Assembly (NCBI GenBank): GCA_035561515.1
Contig: DATMXP010000054.1
Coordinates: 1 to 64,000, forward strand
DNA length: 64,000 nt
Origin: Terriglobales bacterium
GTDB taxonomy: Bacteria > Acidobacteriota > Terriglobia > Terriglobales > Acidobacteriaceae
Direction of reading: 5' to 3'
The translations under genes were made by a program, and so were the position numbers. The notes under the pieces are model-generated. The model was not told the origin of the DNA. It saw only the letters and a program-made list of their open reading frames with translations, and searched no databases. Below are positions 60,475 through 64,000 of the stretch, piece after piece. Within the stretch, counting starts at the first letter, position 1. Each line of letters begins with the position of its first letter.

Positions 60475-60499
60475 AAGGTGGGCTAGGGCCCACCTTTTT
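60475..60499 (+). terminator. rho-independent terminator after galT
   Basis: AAGGTGGGC / GCCCACCTT-type stem (with TAG loop) followed by TTTTT. Confidence 0.8.
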
Positions 60500-60579
60500 C
60501 GTTTTAGGGACGAAATCCCGGAACAACCTGGGCGTTGGCGGCGTATTTAAGGATGAACTCCGGTATCCTAGAGATACAC

Positions 60580-61839
60580 GTGCGCATACTCTTCGACATT
60601 TTCGGACAAACGCTCCGAACCCTTTGGGCGCACAAGCTTCGTTCGTTCCTCACCATGTTCGGAATTGCCTGGGGCGTTTTCTCGCTCCTTCTGCTCGTCG
60701 GCCTCGGAGAGGGCTTCCGCAGCGGCAACCGAAAGCAGTTCGAATCGCTGGGCGAAAACGTGCTGTTCCTCTGGGGCGGACGTGCTCCGGCCATGAACGG
60801 CAGCTTCACCGCTCTGCGTCAGTACTACCTGACCTGGAAAGACTACGAAGACGTTCTGCACGAAGCCACCGACGTTCGCGACGCAGTCCCCGTCATTCAG
60901 CGCGGCGATCTCCGTGCCGTCAGCGACTACGCCAATGGCAGCCCGGGGATCACCGGAACTCTCCCGAAGTTCAACGAGATCCGCTATTTCCCCATCGACC
61001 AGGGCCGCTGGATTACCGAAGCCGATAACGCCGAAAAGCGCCTCGTCATTGTCATCGGCGACGAAACCAAACGCGTTCTGTTTCCGGGCCGTCCCGCCAT
61101 TGGCAACACGCTTCTTCTGAACGGTGCTCGTTTCCTCGTCATTGGTACCGTCCAGCGCATTGGACGCGGCGATAACACGAACCGGAATATGTTCGGTATC
61201 GTCCCCTTCAATACGATGAAGATGCTCTTTCCGCCCACGAACGTAGGCGACACCATCGACCCGATCTCGATGATGAATTACCAGCCGCGTCGGCGTGACC
61301 TGCACGAGAGCGCGAAAGAGCAGATCCACCGGATTGTCGGCCGCAATCACGGATTCGATTACACCAACAAAGACTCCTTCGACGAATGGGACACCATCAA
61401 GACCGTGGACACCGTCGGAAAGATCTTCGACGCCATGAACATGTTCCTCGGCAGCGTCGGATTGGTGACACTGGCTTTGGGCGCCATCGGCATCATCAAC
61501 ATCATGCTTGTCGCCGTTGCCGACCGCACCAAGGAGATCGGTTTGCGGAAGGCAGTCGGCGCTACCAACCGAAGCATCATGTTCCAGTTCTTCGTGGAAG
61601 GAGCGTTTCTAACCTTGCTCAGTGGCGGCCTGGGGATCCTCTGCGCCGCCGGTGTGATGGCAGGGCTCACCGGACTCTTCGGCAACAATCCTGCCGCGGG
61701 CTTCGATCCACCGAAGCTTGTTCCAATGACCGCTGCATTGGCTGTGTTGTCGCTCGGAGTCGCGGGAACCGTCGCCGGTTTGTATCCCGCGCGTCGTGCC
61801 GCCCTTCTGGAACCTGTGGAGGCCTTGCGTAAGGAATAG
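60580..61839 (+). CDS. MacB/FtsX-type ABC permease
   Basis: 419 residues. N-terminal membrane helix (AHKLRSFLTMFGIAWGVFSLLLLVGLGEGF), a large periplasmic MacB_PCD domain (about 50-270), then three helices with FtsX signature (GSVGLVTLALGAIGIINIMLVAVADRTKEIGLRKAVGAT). No ATPase is fused or adjacent. GTG at 60580 begins MRILFDIFGQTLRTLWAHK; an ATG at 60553 is possible. Its partner is the next permease, 2 bases downstream. Confidence 0.88.
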   Translation: MRILFDIFGQTLRTLWAHKLRSFLTMFGIAWGVFSLLLLVGLGEGFRSGNRKQFESLGENVLFLWGGRAPAMNGSFTALRQYYLTWKDYEDVLHEATDVRDAVPVIQRGDLRAVSDYANGSPGITGTLPKFNEIRYFPIDQGRWITEADNAEKRLVIVIGDETKRVLFPGRPAIGNTLLLNGARFLVIGTVQRIGRGDNTNRNMFGIVPFNTMKMLFPPTNVGDTIDPISMMNYQPRRRDLHESAKEQIHRIVGRNHGFDYTNKDSFDEWDTIKTVDTVGKIFDAMNMFLGSVGLVTLALGAIGIINIMLVAVADRTKEIGLRKAVGATNRSIMFQFFVEGAFLTLLSGGLGILCAAGVMAGLTGLFGNNPAAGFDPPKLVPMTAALAVLSLGVAGTVAGLYPARRAALLEPVEALRKE

Positions 61840-61841
61840 CC

Positions 61842-63083
61842 ATGCATCGCGACCTTCTACAACAGGCTTACGGCGCTATGCGCCACGATCTTCGCAAGAC
61901 CCTGCTCACCATGTTCGGCATGGCCTGGGGCATCGCGACCGTGGTGCTGCTGCTTGCCTATGGCAATGGTTTCGGCCGCGCCATCAACACCATCTTCGAA
62001 AGCTTCGGCGCTTACTCCGTTGGGATTTTCCCGGGCCGCACCTCGCAGGAAGCGGGTGGAAACAAAGCCGGAGTTCCGATTCGCTTCACCGATGCCGACG
62101 TCGAGATGATACGCAACGTCGCACCGCTCGTTCGCCACGTTGCGCGGACCAACGGGATGCAAGCCACGGTGCAGAATGGGAACCGTTCGTTCCCATTTCC
62201 GGTGCGCGGTGTCGATCCGTCAGTTATCACCATCTGGAACATGACAGTCGAAGAAGGACGCTGGATCAACGATGAAGATAACGTCCAACGTGCCAAGATC
62301 GCGGTCATTAGCGCAGAGGCGAAAACGAAACTCTTCTCGGGCATGAACGCCATTGGCCAGACGATCCGCGCCAACGGTGTCACGTTTGAGGTGGTCGGCG
62401 TAATGGCTGCGCGAATGCAGGAGGGCGACGACAACATCAACCGGGTCGTCTACATTCCATACAACTCGATGGGTGCGCTCAAGGACATCTATTACGTCGG
62501 TGGCATTTGGCTCGACTTCGAGGGTATGGACCACAACAAGCTCACGCAGTCGATACGCGAAGCACTCGCCGCTGCGCACCAGTTCAAGGTCGACGATCAG
62601 CGCGCCATCTTCATCCGCGACGCGCAGAAGCAGCTCGATCAGTTCAACATCATCATCTTTGGCTTGAAGCTACTTCTCACCTTCATCGGCACGCTGACCC
62701 TCGCCATCGGCGGCATCGGACTGGCAAACATCATGCTCGTCTCCGTTACGCAGCGGACGCGCGAGATCGGCGTCGAAAAAGCTCTTGGCGCCCGCAAGAA
62801 AGACATCCTCTTCCAATTCCTCGCCGAAGCCATGGTCATCACCGCCGTGGGCGGCATCATCGGAGTCCTGCTCTCCTACATCGTCTCCTTCGGCGTCGGC
62901 CGACTCACCCTGTACAGCGCGCTGGCCAAGAACGCCGAGGCCGCCGATATCACGCTTGTGGTGGCGCCAAACATCCTGCTGATTGCCACTTCCATTCTGG
63001 CGTTCGTCGGCATTCTCAGCGGACTTTTCCCGGCAATTCGCGCCGCCAATCTCGACCCCATCGAAGCTCTCCGCTACGAATAA
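61842..63083 (+). CDS. MacB/FtsX-type ABC permease, second copy
   Basis: 413 residues with the same layout (N-terminal helix LLTMFGMAWGIATVVLLLAYGNGF; periplasmic domain; FtsX domain with GGIGLANIMLVSVTQRTREIGVEKALGARKKDIL). The two genes form a heteromeric permease pair or arose by duplication. They would need an ABC ATPase from elsewhere; the HlyD-like adaptor at 13718 is a candidate partner class. Confidence 0.88.
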   Translation: MHRDLLQQAYGAMRHDLRKTLLTMFGMAWGIATVVLLLAYGNGFGRAINTIFESFGAYSVGIFPGRTSQEAGGNKAGVPIRFTDADVEMIRNVAPLVRHVARTNGMQATVQNGNRSFPFPVRGVDPSVITIWNMTVEEGRWINDEDNVQRAKIAVISAEAKTKLFSGMNAIGQTIRANGVTFEVVGVMAARMQEGDDNINRVVYIPYNSMGALKDIYYVGGIWLDFEGMDHNKLTQSIREALAAAHQFKVDDQRAIFIRDAQKQLDQFNIIIFGLKLLLTFIGTLTLAIGGIGLANIMLVSVTQRTREIGVEKALGARKKDILFQFLAEAMVITAVGGIIGVLLSYIVSFGVGRLTLYSALAKNAEAADITLVVAPNILLIATSILAFVGILSGLFPAIRAANLDPIEALRYE

Positions 63084-63269
63084 CGCAGTCTTTGTCCGGA
63101 GTTGCTGCCGGTGTAAGATGTTGCTCCGTGGGGCGCTATTCCAAATCGATTCTGGCGCTTTTAGCGGCACCAGTACGGTTCTGCGTGCTCGTGTCGCCGT
63201 TCGTTCCCACACCGCAGTGCGGCACCACGGTTCCGCCGAAGCAGACAACCTGATCCAGGACCGGTGCAC

Positions 63270-64000
63270 ATGCACGCCGACATAGTTGCCCAAATCGCGA
63301 TTGCCATTGTCGCCGCCACCATCTTCGCTTTTGTGGCCAAACTGCTGCGCCAGCCCGTGGTGCTTGGCTACATGGCCGCCGGACTGGTGATCGGACCCAC
63401 CGAGGGCCTCGGCTGGATTTCCACCCGCGACATCGAAGAGATCTCCGAACTCGGCTTGATCCTTCTGCTGTTCATGATCGGCCTGGAAATCGATCTGAAG
63501 AAGCTGAAGAAGGCAGGCGCGGCCGTCAGCGTCACCGGACTCACTCAGTTTGTCATCTGCTTCGGGCTAGGTCTGCTGGTCGCGCCGCTGCTCGGCTTCC
63601 GCTTCGGCCAGGGCAATTACGCGCCCATCTACTTCGCCGTTGCCGCCGCGCTTTCCAGCACCATGATTGTCGTAAAGCTTCTTTACGACAAATTCGAACT
63701 CGATACGGTTGCCGGGCGCATCACGCTCGGGGTACTGGTCTTCCAGGATTTGTGGGCCATTCTCTTTCTTGGCTTGCAAACAAATCTTGCGAATCCGTCC
63801 GTGGTGCCAATTGCTCTTTCGGTGGTCAAGGGTGTCGGGCTCGTTGGCTTCAGCCTTCTCGTCAGCCGGTTCGGACTGCCGGTCCTTTTCCGCTCCATCG
63901 CCAAACTGCCGGAACTCATGGTGATCGGCGCGCTTGGCTGGTGCTTCGGCATCTCCATGCTCGCGGCCAGGCTCGGACTTTCGCGCGAGATGGGAGCACT
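63270..64000 (+). CDS. CPA2 cation:proton antiporter (Kef-type), 3' end beyond window
   Basis: Partial; about 243 residues visible, all in the membrane domain. MHADIVAQIAIAIVAATIFAFVAKLLRQPVVLGYMAAGLVIGPTEG is the Na+/H+ exchanger family start; LGLILLLFMIGLEIDLKKLKK is the signature. A possible earlier in-frame GTG lies at 63264. Likely K+ or Na+/H+ exchange; the TrkA-N end, if any, lies outside. Confidence 0.85.
   Translation, partial: MHADIVAQIAIAIVAATIFAFVAKLLRQPVVLGYMAAGLVIGPTEGLGWISTRDIEEISELGLILLLFMIGLEIDLKKLKKAGAAVSVTGLTQFVICFGLGLLVAPLLGFRFGQGNYAPIYFAVAAALSSTMIVVKLLYDKFELDTVAGRITLGVLVFQDLWAILFLGLQTNLANPSVVPIALSVVKGVGLVGFSLLVSRFGLPVLFRSIAKLPELMVIGALGWCFGISMLAARLGLSREMGA

Noticed and set aside
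62507..63253. 248-aa plus-strand frame
   Set aside because: Out-of-frame reading of the second permease; Arg/His-rich and motif-free.
63128..63253. 41-aa GTG frame before the antiporter
   Set aside because: Weakly hydrophobic but no ribosome site, no family resemblance; probably chance.
1..64000. tRNA, rRNA or CRISPR array
   Set aside because: No T-arm-like GGTTCGA context outside coding regions and no regularly spaced direct repeats were found on reading.

Overview
The window looks like a chromosomal segment of an Acidobacteriota bacterium, class Terriglobia (Koribacter/Terriglobales-like). This is inferred from protein style, not from a search. The signs are the GC-rich coding, many secreted amidohydrolases and peptidases of acidobacterial type, a DUF4097 exported protein, a pil cluster next to small acidobacterial genes, and an infC-rpmI-rplT-pheS-pheT block. 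There is no phage, plasmid, CRISPR, rRNA or tRNA signature. The only mobile-type gene is one REP-associated transposase with its hairpins.

Layout. 1-1770: truncated CheB-type methylesterase, a coupled coiled-coil protein and a divergent HTH protein. 1900-9720: type IV pilus motor and regulation operon pilB-pilT-pilC-pilS-pilR plus a DUF3592 membrane protein, behind a good sigma70-type promoter. 9720-11630: TPR protein, RAYT transposase flanked by inverted REP hairpins, and two small genes. 11630-16860 (minus): SAM hydrolase, DUF4097 protein, HlyD/MacA-like adaptor, multi-pass TPR protein. 16927-27600: CNNM transporter with an orphan peptide-ABC permease, TatA, GluQRS, GNAT, LeuA-like synthase, secreted M20 peptidase and amidohydrolase, esterase, EamA exporter. 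27750-33020: HtrA/DegP protease, peptidoglycan-binding protein, CpsB-like phosphatase, AlaA-like aminotransferase, PEP-mutase family enzyme. 32990-35450 (minus): receiver protein, PilZ protein with a zinc ribbon, GGDEF cyclase, a likely c-di-GMP module.

35612-45770 is the translation and cell-division block: mtaB, infC with a non-canonical ATC start, rpmI, rplT, pheS, pheT lacking its EMAP tRNA-binding domain, a Tat-signal aminotransferase, a coiled-coil gene, zapA, a 6S RNA not covered by any ORF, and lgt. Its spacers hold REP-like and other hairpin repeats. 45770-53650 is metabolic and membrane genes, with two small genes (51 aa secreted peptide, 57 aa basic protein) around an AT-rich spacer. 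53765-64000 holds ppc, a secreted M24 peptidase, a TlpA-like thioredoxin, yraN, galT, two FtsX/MacB-type permeases without an ATPase, and a truncated CPA2 antiporter.

Nothing here is clearly a new multi-gene system. The observations most worth following are the RAYT/REP locus and its related hairpins in the ribosomal/pheS spacers, the 6S RNA, the AUC start of infC, the reduced PheT, the PilZ-zinc-ribbon protein in a c-di-GMP cluster, and the two small genes around 49 kb.
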